From: an uncultured Ruegeria sp.
Lineage (GTDB): Bacteria > Pseudomonadota > Alphaproteobacteria > Rhodobacterales > Rhodobacteraceae
NCBI RefSeq assembly: GCF_947497005.1
Contig: NZ_CANMFF010000029.1
Coordinates: 1 to 44,371 of the forward strand
DNA: 44,371 nt
Direction: 5' to 3'
The first letter of the stretch is position 1. Every line of letters starts with the position of its first letter. Below, one piece after another: positions 8,579 to 17,072 of this stretch. Under the pieces are notes generated by a model that made no database searches, was not told the origin of the DNA, and saw nothing but the letters and a program-made list of their open reading frames with translations. The translations under genes and the position numbers were made by a program.

Positions 8579-10595
8579 GGGTTTTCTGTCCTTCTACGAT
8601 CATGTCATACCCTTTCGCAGGATCCCGCTTGCAAACGGCAACCCAGGCTTTCCAACTCAGCCCGCCTGCCCGGACATACCACGACACCTCGTGGAATTGC
8701 TTGTTAAAATTTGACCGCATTTCATTGGACAGCGGACCGTTGTGCTGTTTGATATTGGTATATAGTCGCCCGATTTGCGCAAACAGCAAATCAGCAATAT
8801 GTCGGCGCTGCTCCAGCTTTTTCTCGCTTGATTTGTCTGCGTTAAAGACACGCGCCCACCGCGCATTGGTCGCCGCCTTGTTGCGGCCGAACTGTTTCAG
8901 GTGGCGTGTCACCACCATGGCGGCTTTACCCGCACCTGCCGCGATTTTCAAACCTCCACCCGCGCCCGCTCCAACCCCGGTCAGGGTCGCGATGTCACCC
9001 GCAATAGAGGTCAGATCGAGGCCGAGATTGGCAAGACCCCGGCGGGCAGTCTTTGCATTAACTTGCTGGAAGGCCCGCGCGATCTGATAGCGTTCGATGA
9101 GAGCAATAACCTTTTTGCGCGCTACAATCTCATGACCATGCGCCGGGTCCTCGGCAATCCGCTCCAGATTTTCTTTTTCGCGCTCAAGCAGCGCTTCTAT
9201 CCCCCGATGATCGATAGCGTTCACCCCTTTGTGCAACACCTTTCCAGCGAAAGACCACTGGTCTTCAATCCCTTCTGCACCTCCCTGCCGTGACACGTTT
9301 TCGTCCTGCTGGATCGCGACGGCCTCTGCGTCCACAGCACCGCCAAGCTGCGATTTCAGGTCGCGTTTACGTTCCTGCATTGTCTTAAAGTCCGCCAGAC
9401 TAGTTCCGACATGATAGGCGTGAATAACTGCCTGCAGGCCTGTCACAAGCAAACCCAAGATCGGGACGGCCGTTGACGCCGCCACGCTAAACGCATTCTC
9501 CAAAGTGAATTGCAGGTTGCGCGCAGTGCTGGCTGCACCTTTCGCCAGCTTGAGAAAATCCAAAAGCGCTTGTGCAATTCCCCGCCTCTTTTCCCCGCGC
9601 GAGCTTTCCTGCTTGGCCATGCAGGTCTTGATGGCGTCCCTCGTGCTAAGCACGAGATCCTTGACCGACGCGATGAGCCCGGCAAAATCGCCGATGTTTC
9701 CAGTGATCTTGCCAGCCGCATCAGAATGGGTGGTCGCATAGCTGCCTTGTCGACCGCCGCTGATGCTTGTCGCGCCGCCGGTACCGCCGGTCCCTCTGCC
9801 GTCGTGCGCTTTGGCACTGGAATCCACCACTTTGGCCACATTCGCGCCCAGACTTGTGGTGCTTGCGCCAATTTCGATTGCATCACCAAATTTCTCACCG
9901 GTGTTACGAGTCCGCCAATTTCGGATCAGCGACCCGATGGCGATGATATCGGCAATGCTGCCCGTGGCCCCGGCCATAGCCTCGGACCCGTGTTTGAAAT
10001 CCCAGTCGCGCTCGTCGATCCGTTCCGCTGGCTTGTCGACTTTAAAACCAGAGCCGTCAGATTCCTTGAGTGCCCCGCGATCGTGCATTCCAGCAGCGGT
10101 ATCGGCCCCTTCGGTGCCTTCCATCCCAGCTTTGAGCGCGTCAATCCCGTGCGTTTCCCCCAACGCGACAGCAGATGTATCTGACAAAGCCTTGGCCCTG
10201 ATGATCTCGTCAGTGCCTTCGATCCTGGAATAAAGCAAAGGCTGCCCGGAGCGGATCGCGACCAGAGGCCGTGTCGCAGTGACTTGCGCGCCGCGGGGCA
10301 AGCGCCTCACTATTGCGTATGTATTGTGTGGGCCAGGGGCAAAGACGGGTTCGGAGGCGCTGGTTACCACTTTCTCCGAAAAATCAGGTGTGGCCGCAGC
10401 AGCATTCAGGAGGCCATCCGTGTTGTCCAGTTGTTGCGCCGCTTCAGCCCCATTGACGGCATTTTGCAGATGCGCAAGGCGTTGCTCGGGTGCCGTCAGG
10501 GCGGGCATTTCGCCCTGTCTTTCGGCCCGAACCTGACGACGTCGGAGGCTGTTGGCCTTCCGCGTCGCTATCTTTTCCTTCAGGCTTTCGACCAT
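8571..10595 (-). CDS. Candidate eCIS cargo/effector with membrane-active-looking helices
   Basis: The function of this 674-residue protein is not recognised. The first 25 residues are highly basic (KEKIATRKANSLRRRQVRA). Around 85-150 lies a small beta-rich region, at 265-285 a Gly/Thr/Ser linker, and from 295 onwards the sequence is mostly helical. Two hydrophobic stretches stand out: about 372-392 (VAASTAVPILGLLVTGLQAV) and a Gly/Ala-rich one about 525-562. Such stretches occur in pore-forming toxins and colicin-like proteins. There is no signal peptide. The gene lies at the distal end of the operon, after all structural genes and the muramidase, where eCIS loci normally carry cargo. I suggest a toxin carried in the tube lumen or on the particle. 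A structural plug or scaffold is possible. Confidence 0.6.
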   Translation of the reverse strand: MVESLKEKIATRKANSLRRRQVRAERQGEMPALTAPEQRLAHLQNAVNGAEAAQQLDNTDGLLNAAAATPDFSEKVVTSASEPVFAPGPHNTYAIVRRLPRGAQVTATRPLVAIRSGQPLLYSRIEGTDEIIRAKALSDTSAVALGETHGIDALKAGMEGTEGADTAAGMHDRGALKESDGSGFKVDKPAERIDERDWDFKHGSEAMAGATGSIADIIAIGSLIRNWRTRNTGEKFGDAIEIGASTTSLGANVAKVVDSSAKAHDGRGTGGTGGATSISGGRQGSYATTHSDAAGKITGNIGDFAGLIASVKDLVLSTRDAIKTCMAKQESSRGEKRRGIAQALLDFLKLAKGAASTARNLQFTLENAFSVAASTAVPILGLLVTGLQAVIHAYHVGTSLADFKTMQERKRDLKSQLGGAVDAEAVAIQQDENVSRQGGAEGIEDQWSFAGKVLHKGVNAIDHRGIEALLEREKENLERIAEDPAHGHEIVARKKVIALIERYQIARAFQQVNAKTARRGLANLGLDLTSIAGDIATLTGVGAGAGGGLKIAAGAGKAAMVVTRHLKQFGRNKAATNARWARVFNADKSSEKKLEQRRHIADLLFAQIGRLYTNIKQHNGPLSNEMRSNFNKQFHEVSWYVRAGGLSWKAWVAVCKRDPAKGYDMIVEGQKTRG

Positions 10596-10658
10596 GGCAG
10601 CGATCTACCCCTCAAAAAATGACATTGGCCACATGCGCACCTGACATCAGCAGAGTTT

Positions 10659-11186
10659 TCAGGCCCCCACATAGCTTCTCAGGCTGTCGACTTGATTCAG
10701 CCATCCTTTGAGAAATACTTCATTTGAAGTGTGTTCGCGTGCGATCGCTTTGTAATAGCTGACCCGCTCATCCAGATAAGTACCTGCCGTTGTCACAGGG
10801 CTACAAGACGCGGCATGAGTGGCCGTGCTTGGCCCCCAGAGACCATCAGCCGTACAACCAACAGCTTGTTGCAGAAACTTCATCGCGCGGCCCGTCCCGC
10901 AGTTCACCGCAGAGTCGAATTGGACGATCCCCAAAACAGATGGGAGATCAGGACATTTGGCCATGTCCCAGTAGTCTTTCAGGTAGATATCATCGACTTC
11001 TTTTTGGGAAATGGCCCTGACCGATTGCGTCGGTAACCCATGACTTTGCCGATATGCATCATAAACCTTTTGGGTTATTCCCTTATTGGTTGCTTTTCCG
11101 GGATCGTTAGGGTTGTCGACATAGCCACCCTCCCATTTCAACGTGAAGCTCAATGCAGTCTGAAAATTTTTATTAGTTGCGGGCAT
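10659..11186 (-). CDS. GH108-type N-acetylmuramidase (phage-lysozyme-like)
   Basis: A 175-residue protein. Residues 12-40 carry the LKWEGGYVDNPNDPGKATNKGIT motif of glycoside hydrolase family 108 (TtsA-like muramidases), in which the Glu of EGGY (about residue 19) is catalytic. The C-terminal half (DGLWGPSTATHA, about 115-127) matches the peptidoglycan-binding part usually fused to it. These enzymes cleave the glycan of peptidoglycan. ATG at 11186 is chosen because GGAAGGA sits six bases upstream; TTG at 11201 is less likely. There is no signal peptide, so a cytoplasmic enzyme would need a holin-like partner, cell lysis or the particle itself to reach the wall. The role could be release, penetration of the target envelope, or fitting the particle through the producer's wall. 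Confidence 0.85.
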   Translation of the reverse strand: MPATNKNFQTALSFTLKWEGGYVDNPNDPGKATNKGITQKVYDAYRQSHGLPTQSVRAISQKEVDDIYLKDYWDMAKCPDLPSVLGIVQFDSAVNCGTGRAMKFLQQAVGCTADGLWGPSTATHAASCSPVTTAGTYLDERVSYYKAIAREHTSNEVFLKGWLNQVDSLRSYVGA

Positions 11187-11216
11187 CACATGTCCTTCCA
11201 AGGTTAACGTGGGCCG

Positions 11217-12257
11217 TCACAGGTAGACGTTCATCGTTGAAACCAGTTGCAAGCGGGTGCCGTGGTCCATCACTTGGGTCACACCAGGGCTTGCAAGTGG
11301 CAGTTGGATTTCACCGTCTCCCTTCGCGCTGGTTGTGTAGCGCAGCTTGAAGTTCAGCGCGGGCAACAGGTCGTCGCGCAACACAATTGGTTTGATCGAC
11401 GTGAACTGCATCCCGGTTCGCCCATTAACCGAAATGGGTTTTGGTCCCAGATACTCGGAAGCGTCTTTGGGTCCGACAATTTTCGGGTCTTGCTTATCCA
11501 ACCCAAAAATATTGTATTTCCAGATACTTGACCTCGTCTTGAATGCGATCTCATAGGTCTTGGGGATGACCATCGTCCCGTTCGGCACAAGACGCTGCGA
11601 GGCAGGAACCCCAGTTCCGGCCGGGGCGATTTCAACTAACGCAAATGGCTGCGGACCCTTAGTCAGCACCCCCGAAAGCAAGAGCTTGCGATCCGCTCTG
11701 ATTTGATAAGCCCCTTCCGGGAGCGCCGCCAGATTCAAACGCAGAGTAGAGATTGGCCCATCCGGTGCTGCGACATCCAGAACGGTTTCGCCGGTAGCCA
11801 TGCGTGTGACCGTAATCCGATCGGCGCGGATTTCCGGGTTCAGCCTTTGCGAAAAATGTGGCGGCAAGATCATCAGCTGCGGCCCAGTATAGTCTTTGAA
11901 CCGCAGGGAGGGAGGCTGCCCGTCCCCGGCATGCTGAACCCCGGCGGCATTCGTGCTGAAATAGGCCGTGCCGTTTGCAGGTAACTGCGTAATCGGAAAA
12001 AGGTCGGGCTGACGATTTACGATCCAAAAAGAAAAGACCGCATTTTGCGATATGCGTTTGACGACGCTGTCCCGCCCGTCCCACGCATACCATAACTGCC
12101 CACCAGAGGTCGTCACGCGAAAGCGGCATTGGTATTGATCAAAAAGCGCTTGGGTCGCCTGGGTCGGCGTAATCTGAAACACCCCGTTTTGGCCTTGCGT
12201 GAAATAGGCGTGGTGCAGGTTCAGGTTAGCTAGCCAGCGGTACTCGATCCCAGTCAT
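11217..12257 (-). CDS. eCIS-associated protein of unknown function (346 residues)
   Basis: No motif is recognised. The protein is largely beta: it has alternating hydrophobic patterns, few helices, and repeated small domains such as TVTRMATGETVLDVAAPDGP and STLRLNLAALPEGAYQIRAD. A Pro- and Gly-rich C-terminal half ends LQLVSTMNVYL. There is no signal peptide or membrane helix. Its ATG overlaps the stop of the Pvc16-like gene (ATGA), so it is translated with the core structural genes. In Afp/PVC-type loci the genes beside the terminator protein often encode cap, fibre or accessory surface proteins. A jelly-roll or Ig-like surface component would suit the sequence, but nothing here proves it. 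Confidence 0.6.
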   Translation of the reverse strand: MTGIEYRWLANLNLHHAYFTQGQNGVFQITPTQATQALFDQYQCRFRVTTSGGQLWYAWDGRDSVVKRISQNAVFSFWIVNRQPDLFPITQLPANGTAYFSTNAAGVQHAGDGQPPSLRFKDYTGPQLMILPPHFSQRLNPEIRADRITVTRMATGETVLDVAAPDGPISTLRLNLAALPEGAYQIRADRKLLLSGVLTKGPQPFALVEIAPAGTGVPASQRLVPNGTMVIPKTYEIAFKTRSSIWKYNIFGLDKQDPKIVGPKDASEYLGPKPISVNGRTGMQFTSIKPIVLRDDLLPALNFKLRYTTSAKGDGEIQLPLASPGVTQVMDHGTRLQLVSTMNVYL

Positions 12258-12817
12258 GATGACACGTCCAGTCCGCTGATCAACGGCGTCTCATCCTCGA
12301 TCCAGCCCTGCTGGAAGCTGAGCATGCGGATTTTATAAAGCACCGAAGGCAAATATCGCCCGCCCAGCACCGCCCACAAATCGTGAATATCCTTGAGGCT
12401 CAGATCAACCCAGTCACAGGTCAGACGTTCGAGGCCGGCGGGCAGATCCGGCGCATTCTGGCGTGTATAAAGCGGCTTGGCCTGGAAATAGCCGATGACC
12501 CCATCAAGTAGATTCAGACCATCCTCGTACCGGTCGAAATTTGCCGAAACCAGAACGTCCAGCGAAACTTGAAGGGTCGGATTCATCCGCGCAGAACTGT
12601 CATGCTCTACGTGCGTCAAAGGCTGTGTCCGCATCGCGGTGCTGTCACGTTCAAGGTTGACTATTGTCAAAAGAACCTTGTCAGCAGCGTCGACAGGAGC
12701 GGAGCCGGTCGCAGTTGTCACATGCGATGCAATGACCCAATCACCGTCACTGGGATAGCGTTCAAGTAAAGCACGGTTCAATCGGGTTACAACGAATGTC
12801 ATTGTCTCGTGGATCAT
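12254..12817 (-). CDS. Pvc16/DUF4255-type tail terminator (Afp16-like)
   Basis: A 187-residue protein with the family's full pattern: an N-terminal helix (TMTFVVTRLNRALLERYP), a beta region with LLTIVNLERDST, the NPTLQVSLDVLVSANFDRYE strand-loop, and GVIGYFQAKPLYT. It ends with LKDIHDLWAVLGGRYLPSVLYKIRM. In Afp and PVC this protein caps the tube and sheath at the end distal to the baseplate and sets final particle length. The length is usual for the single-domain form. The start overlaps the stop of the ATPase gene (ATGA) and the end overlaps the next gene likewise. The assignment is strong. Confidence 0.9.
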   Translation of the reverse strand: MIHETMTFVVTRLNRALLERYPSDGDWVIASHVTTATGSAPVDAADKVLLTIVNLERDSTAMRTQPLTHVEHDSSARMNPTLQVSLDVLVSANFDRYEDGLNLLDGVIGYFQAKPLYTRQNAPDLPAGLERLTCDWVDLSLKDIHDLWAVLGGRYLPSVLYKIRMLSFQQGWIEDETPLISGLDVSS

Positions 12818-14148
12818 CTGATACGCTCCACTGCCCGGGTTTCGCTGCGGAACTCGCGTTCGATGGCAGTGACAAGATCGTCCTTTGTCAGTGACGTTCT
12901 GCCCTTCGCGTGAACCGTCAGCGCCGCATTGCGTAAAACGTTGACGATACCGGCCCCAGTGACAGAATAGTTGCGCGCAAGTTCCGGCAAGTCCAGATCA
13001 TCCCCCAGCAGATCGGACCCGGCAAGCGCCCGATGCCACAGGGCCAGTCGCTCTGCCTCTTCCGGCGCAGGAAACGAGATTGTGGACTGAATGCGCCGTG
13101 CAAACGCCGGGTCAATATTCGACCGCAGGTTGGTGGCCAGCAGAACAAGCCCTTCAAACATCTCGATCCGTTGCAAGATGTACGCGACTTCCTGATTGGC
13201 GTAGCGATCCACCGCACTTTTGACTGCGGTACGCTGCGCAAATAGGGCGTCTGCCTCATCAAAAAACAATATCGCATCGGTCTGTTCTGCCTGATCAAAA
13301 AGGCGGGCCAAGTTTTTTTCCGTTTCACCAATCCATTTGGACACCAAAGTCGACAAATCTGCCCGGTATACAGGTCGGCCCAGCCGTTTACCCAAAAGCG
13401 CTGCACTTAGCGTCTTTCCGGTGCCTGGTGGACCATAAAACAGGCTTCTGTAACCTGGACCAAACAGCCGATACGGGTTTTGGTCCGACTGCATGACCAT
13501 ACGGTAGTTCATCCAAACTACGATCTCTTCCAGCGCGTTTTTCGTGGCCGTAGGAACAACAAGGTCCGCCCATTCCAGCCGGGTTTCGAGGGGCTGCGCG
13601 GGTAAATTCAACCGCACTGGAGGGGCCAGCGCGCCAAGTATCGGCTGCAGGCCGGGCCCAGGTGTCAATACGCGCTCATTACTTGCGGCCGCATCTGCGA
13701 TTTCCGGCAAAATGAGTTGCCCTCGCAGGAGCGGTGCCATCGAACCGAAGTGCCGAGAGACCTCAAACCGTTTTTCAAGATCGCGACCGGCCAGCAAAAA
13801 GAATACGGTATCGAGGGTCGGTAGCAGCCCCGACCCCGGATGAGTGACCCCGCCGAACTCGGTAAAGGGTTTGTCCAACGTTTTGTTGCGAACCAGCAAA
13901 GGGTCCAATGCTTCGGGGCGCAAAACGGTCGCCGCAGCAAGGATCAAGATTGCACGCACATCAAACCCCAGTTCCCTGGATTTGATAAGCCGAGCGTAGT
14001 CGGATGAATCATCATCGAGATCCGGCGGTTCAAGCGCTGAGGCGGGCGGGCGATCGGGCAGCTCAAAATACCGCGCAATTGCGTCGGCGATCAAAGCATC
14101 CAACCAGTCCAGCTCGCGACCAAGCGTTTGCGCATTTGCCTTTGTCAT
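12814..14148 (-). CDS. eCIS AAA+ ATPase (Afp15/Pvc15-like)
   Basis: A 444-residue protein. The AAA+ core shows Walker A GPPGTGKT (about 239-246), Walker B ILFFDEAD (about 293-300), a sensor-1 Asn in LLATNLRSNID (about 340) and the Arg finger pair in AFARR. The N-terminal 200 residues are a helical domain found in the CIS-associated subfamily. This ATPase is present in nearly all eCIS loci and absent from phage tails and type VI systems. It is thought to assist assembly or loading of the particle in the cytoplasm. I use ATG at 14148, which overlaps the upstream stop as ATGA; ATG at 14187 would run 43 bases into the upstream gene. All catalytic residues are present. Confidence 0.93.
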   Translation of the reverse strand: MTKANAQTLGRELDWLDALIADAIARYFELPDRPPASALEPPDLDDDSSDYARLIKSRELGFDVRAILILAAATVLRPEALDPLLVRNKTLDKPFTEFGGVTHPGSGLLPTLDTVFFLLAGRDLEKRFEVSRHFGSMAPLLRGQLILPEIADAAASNERVLTPGPGLQPILGALAPPVRLNLPAQPLETRLEWADLVVPTATKNALEEIVVWMNYRMVMQSDQNPYRLFGPGYRSLFYGPPGTGKTLSAALLGKRLGRPVYRADLSTLVSKWIGETEKNLARLFDQAEQTDAILFFDEADALFAQRTAVKSAVDRYANQEVAYILQRIEMFEGLVLLATNLRSNIDPAFARRIQSTISFPAPEEAERLALWHRALAGSDLLGDDLDLPELARNYSVTGAGIVNVLRNAALTVHAKGRTSLTKDDLVTAIEREFRSETRAVERIR

Positions 14149-17072
14149 CTCAGGCCCCAATCGACCTGAAGCAATCGGGTCATCCAATCGAACCGAACCA
14201 TGGAAAAAGGCCAGTTTATGTTATTCAGCAGCATGTCATAAGGGGCACTGTCGACGGTCAACATAAGGCTCTCGTCCCCATCGACCAAACGCCCTGCGCG
14301 GCACAAAAAACTTCCGCGCAGACCCGCGACCGAGGTGTTTTCCAGTCCCGGCCAGCGTTCGGTAACAGTCGTCAGCAAATGGTCAATCAGTCTGATCTCT
14401 TCATCGTTCAGTTCTTTAGACGGCCAAATCGGATCAACGGGCTCCAGACCGCATAAGACTTTCGCCAGCGTCAGATCGTGATCCGCCGCATGATGCGTGC
14501 CTGTAGCGAGATGGTGCAGCAAATACACCGACCGGTTCTGGTGTTCCGGTGTGCAAAACCTTCCGTGCTTGGTAGTGCCCAGATGTGCGAAATACTGCGG
14601 TACGAAGGGCCAGATCAGAACCAGACCGGCAAGCGAGACGCGCATCGCCGTGGACCGGGCGTCTGATGGAGATTGGGACAGCATGTCCGGGATCTGAAGA
14701 GGGTCGGGTAGCGCCCTGCCCTGCAGAACTTCGACGGTCGCGCGCTGTGCAACCAGCAAGACGCGAAACTCGTCGCTGCCCGCGTGCGCCGCACTTTGTA
14801 GCAAGGCCTGCAGGATTGCCACGCGTGATCGACCCAAGCGCGCCGCCACGGTTTCGGTTGCAATGCGCAAAAGTTCCGCCGGTTTGGCCGAAGCAGGGGT
14901 CGTCGAAAACAAAGCCTCATAAAACGCGTGGCTAACGATCTGCTGTGCCTCGGGGTGCAGCTCCGCAATCGCCCGATCCAGATCCTGTACGATAGAAATC
15001 AATGAAGAGTCATTGTGCCGGTGGGCCAGAACCGCCGTGCGTACTGCGGAAGTGGTCGATTGTGCTAACCGCATCCTTGTCGCCGGTAGCGTAGCTAGCC
15101 AGTACATCATTTGGCTGGCCCCGTCGCCGTCCGTATCAAGAAACCGTACCAACGCCTCGGAGTTCGCAAGCTGGTCTCCCGGAACCCCCTGACCATACCG
15201 CAGAAAGCGCATCAAAGCAGCCAGAGGCCCGAACTCGGCGACCATGTCCGCAAGGGCGAGCGGTGCATCCAAGGGGGGTCTGCCCGGCTCTGATACAGAA
15301 GGCTCGGCATCATCTGAAAGGCCATCGAACCGGGCTTGATTGATTGGGACTGTCTCTGCCTCGGCTGCGCCTGACTGTAAGTGGTCCAGCAAATGGTCCA
15401 GATCGCTAACCGATCCGGTTCCTGCGCTGGTAGTACGCGATCCAAGAAGGCGTTCTACTATGTCCACAGGGGCAACTGCCGCAATCCGGGCCGCATACTG
15501 GACCATCTGCCCGGAAAATTGCTTTTCTGTCAAGGCTGGGTCATTGGGTTCAAGAGCCCGTCTCAGAACCAATTGCCAAAGGCGCCCTGAGACACCTTGC
15601 GGCAGACAGCCACCTGCCCGCTTGAGCATGTCCAGCAACCAGCCTTTATGGGTTGGCACAAGCAATGAAATCAGCCGGGCCAGTAGTTCAAACGGAACTA
15701 TAACGATGAGCCGGGAAACAAGGACCTCTCGCGCTTCGACACAACGAAGATCATCGATAAATTTGTCCGGATACTGCGTCAGTGCGGTTTCTATCCTCGC
15801 GACCAATGCAGCGTGATCCTGTATTTCCGCGAAGTTCCGGTCCTGATCGCTCAACAATCGTTCAATGATCGCCATTGGTTCATGACCCAGAGCAAAATCA
15901 GCATCTTTCACCTGCTCTGACACAGAATGACTTTGGGCATGGGCGCCAATATCAGGGACATCAGGCATGGGCACATCAACGGGCACCGATGGCCAGAACT
16001 CCGCCCCGGTCAGTTCAGTCGGGGCGTCCAGATCGTTGCTGTTTCCAGCTGTCGCTCGCCCTGGACCCGGCCCGCTGGACGAGGAAGGTACAGGTGGCTC
16101 CAAAGGCACTGAATCTCGTTCTGAAGGGCCCAAAGTCGGGCCCGGTCTGCTTTGCGCGAATGGCAAACCAGAATTCCCTCTGGTATCTGGATCATCGATA
16201 TCGGCTACCGGGCTGATGGACAGGGGATCACGCGCCGATGTTTGTGGTTCTTCTCCCTGAATGCGCGTATCGAACATCGTTAGATTATCTGGTTTCGGAT
16301 GAACATTTTTCCGCCCTGCCTCAGAGCGCGAAGACGATATATGCGGCGCTGCTGCGTTGGTTTCAGAAACCAGTCCCTGATTCAGCAACATGGCTACTTC
16401 TTCCAAAAGCGTGCCCATCTGAAAGCGCGGGTCGGAGGTCTCGGCACTGGCGAACTTGAGGGCCACATGCCGCCAATACGGCTCAAACTGTGCCGATGCC
16501 CAACCCATATCAGCACAAATCAGCGAAACGTTGTGCGTGTAGGCAGCAACATCCAGACCAAGCGATGTCAGCAAACGCAAGAATTGTTCCGAAGGAACCG
16601 TTCTCACCAACCTCTGCGTTGCCGCCGGGTCTTCCAGCACTTTTTGCAGCCAGCGGCGCTTGTCCGGCACAGACGCGCATAAGACACTTTCGATCCAGCC
16701 CCCAACAACCTCTGAAACATGGGAAGCCGAGACCGGAATCCGGCCGGTTCTAAGAAAGTGGATGAAACCTGCGTTATCGCCGATATCATCCATTCTTGGC
16801 GTCTTGAGGCTTTCTGTTGGCGGCACATTCAAGGCGCGCAACGCATCGACCAACCGGGTGGCGATGTCATTTTCCAGGCGATCACGGCTGAGATCGCCCA
16901 AATCCAGTTCAACCCGATCAGCGTGAACTGATACATCCCCCAACTGCGCCTGCAGAATTTCCGGCAGGTCATCGCTGCAAAATCGGCTGATCCGGTTCTG
17001 GAAATGGTCCGCGTCCGCCCGGTTGGCGAAATCGACATCAATCGTGAGCGTCGCGAACCTATGGCTGGTCAT
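14145..17072 (-). CDS. Contractile injection system tape-measure family protein (Afp14-like)
   Basis: A 975-residue protein. The start resembles the CIS_TMP family (LTIDVDFANRADADHFQNRI, then DRVELDLGDL). The end carries its conserved tail (SVAGLRGSFLCRAGRL, then SAPYDMLLNNINWPFSMVRF and WMTRLLQVDW). About residues 240-380 are low-complexity, rich in Pro, Ser, Gly and Asp. The middle and C-terminal parts are alpha-helical repeats with FLRTGRIP- and FLRYGQGVP-like elements, as expected for this family. The protein would set tube length by spanning the lumen during assembly. Start at 17072 gives an ATGA overlap with the preceding gene, preferred over ATG at 17105. The family call is firm; the length-ruler role is taken from the family name and the Afp14 analogy. 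Confidence 0.85.
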   Translation of the reverse strand: MTSHRFATLTIDVDFANRADADHFQNRISRFCSDDLPEILQAQLGDVSVHADRVELDLGDLSRDRLENDIATRLVDALRALNVPPTESLKTPRMDDIGDNAGFIHFLRTGRIPVSASHVSEVVGGWIESVLCASVPDKRRWLQKVLEDPAATQRLVRTVPSEQFLRLLTSLGLDVAAYTHNVSLICADMGWASAQFEPYWRHVALKFASAETSDPRFQMGTLLEEVAMLLNQGLVSETNAAAPHISSSRSEAGRKNVHPKPDNLTMFDTRIQGEEPQTSARDPLSISPVADIDDPDTRGNSGLPFAQSRPGPTLGPSERDSVPLEPPVPSSSSGPGPGRATAGNSNDLDAPTELTGAEFWPSVPVDVPMPDVPDIGAHAQSHSVSEQVKDADFALGHEPMAIIERLLSDQDRNFAEIQDHAALVARIETALTQYPDKFIDDLRCVEAREVLVSRLIVIVPFELLARLISLLVPTHKGWLLDMLKRAGGCLPQGVSGRLWQLVLRRALEPNDPALTEKQFSGQMVQYAARIAAVAPVDIVERLLGSRTTSAGTGSVSDLDHLLDHLQSGAAEAETVPINQARFDGLSDDAEPSVSEPGRPPLDAPLALADMVAEFGPLAALMRFLRYGQGVPGDQLANSEALVRFLDTDGDGASQMMYWLATLPATRMRLAQSTTSAVRTAVLAHRHNDSSLISIVQDLDRAIAELHPEAQQIVSHAFYEALFSTTPASAKPAELLRIATETVAARLGRSRVAILQALLQSAAHAGSDEFRVLLVAQRATVEVLQGRALPDPLQIPDMLSQSPSDARSTAMRVSLAGLVLIWPFVPQYFAHLGTTKHGRFCTPEHQNRSVYLLHHLATGTHHAADHDLTLAKVLCGLEPVDPIWPSKELNDEEIRLIDHLLTTVTERWPGLENTSVAGLRGSFLCRAGRLVDGDESLMLTVDSAPYDMLLNNINWPFSMVRFDWMTRLLQVDWGLR

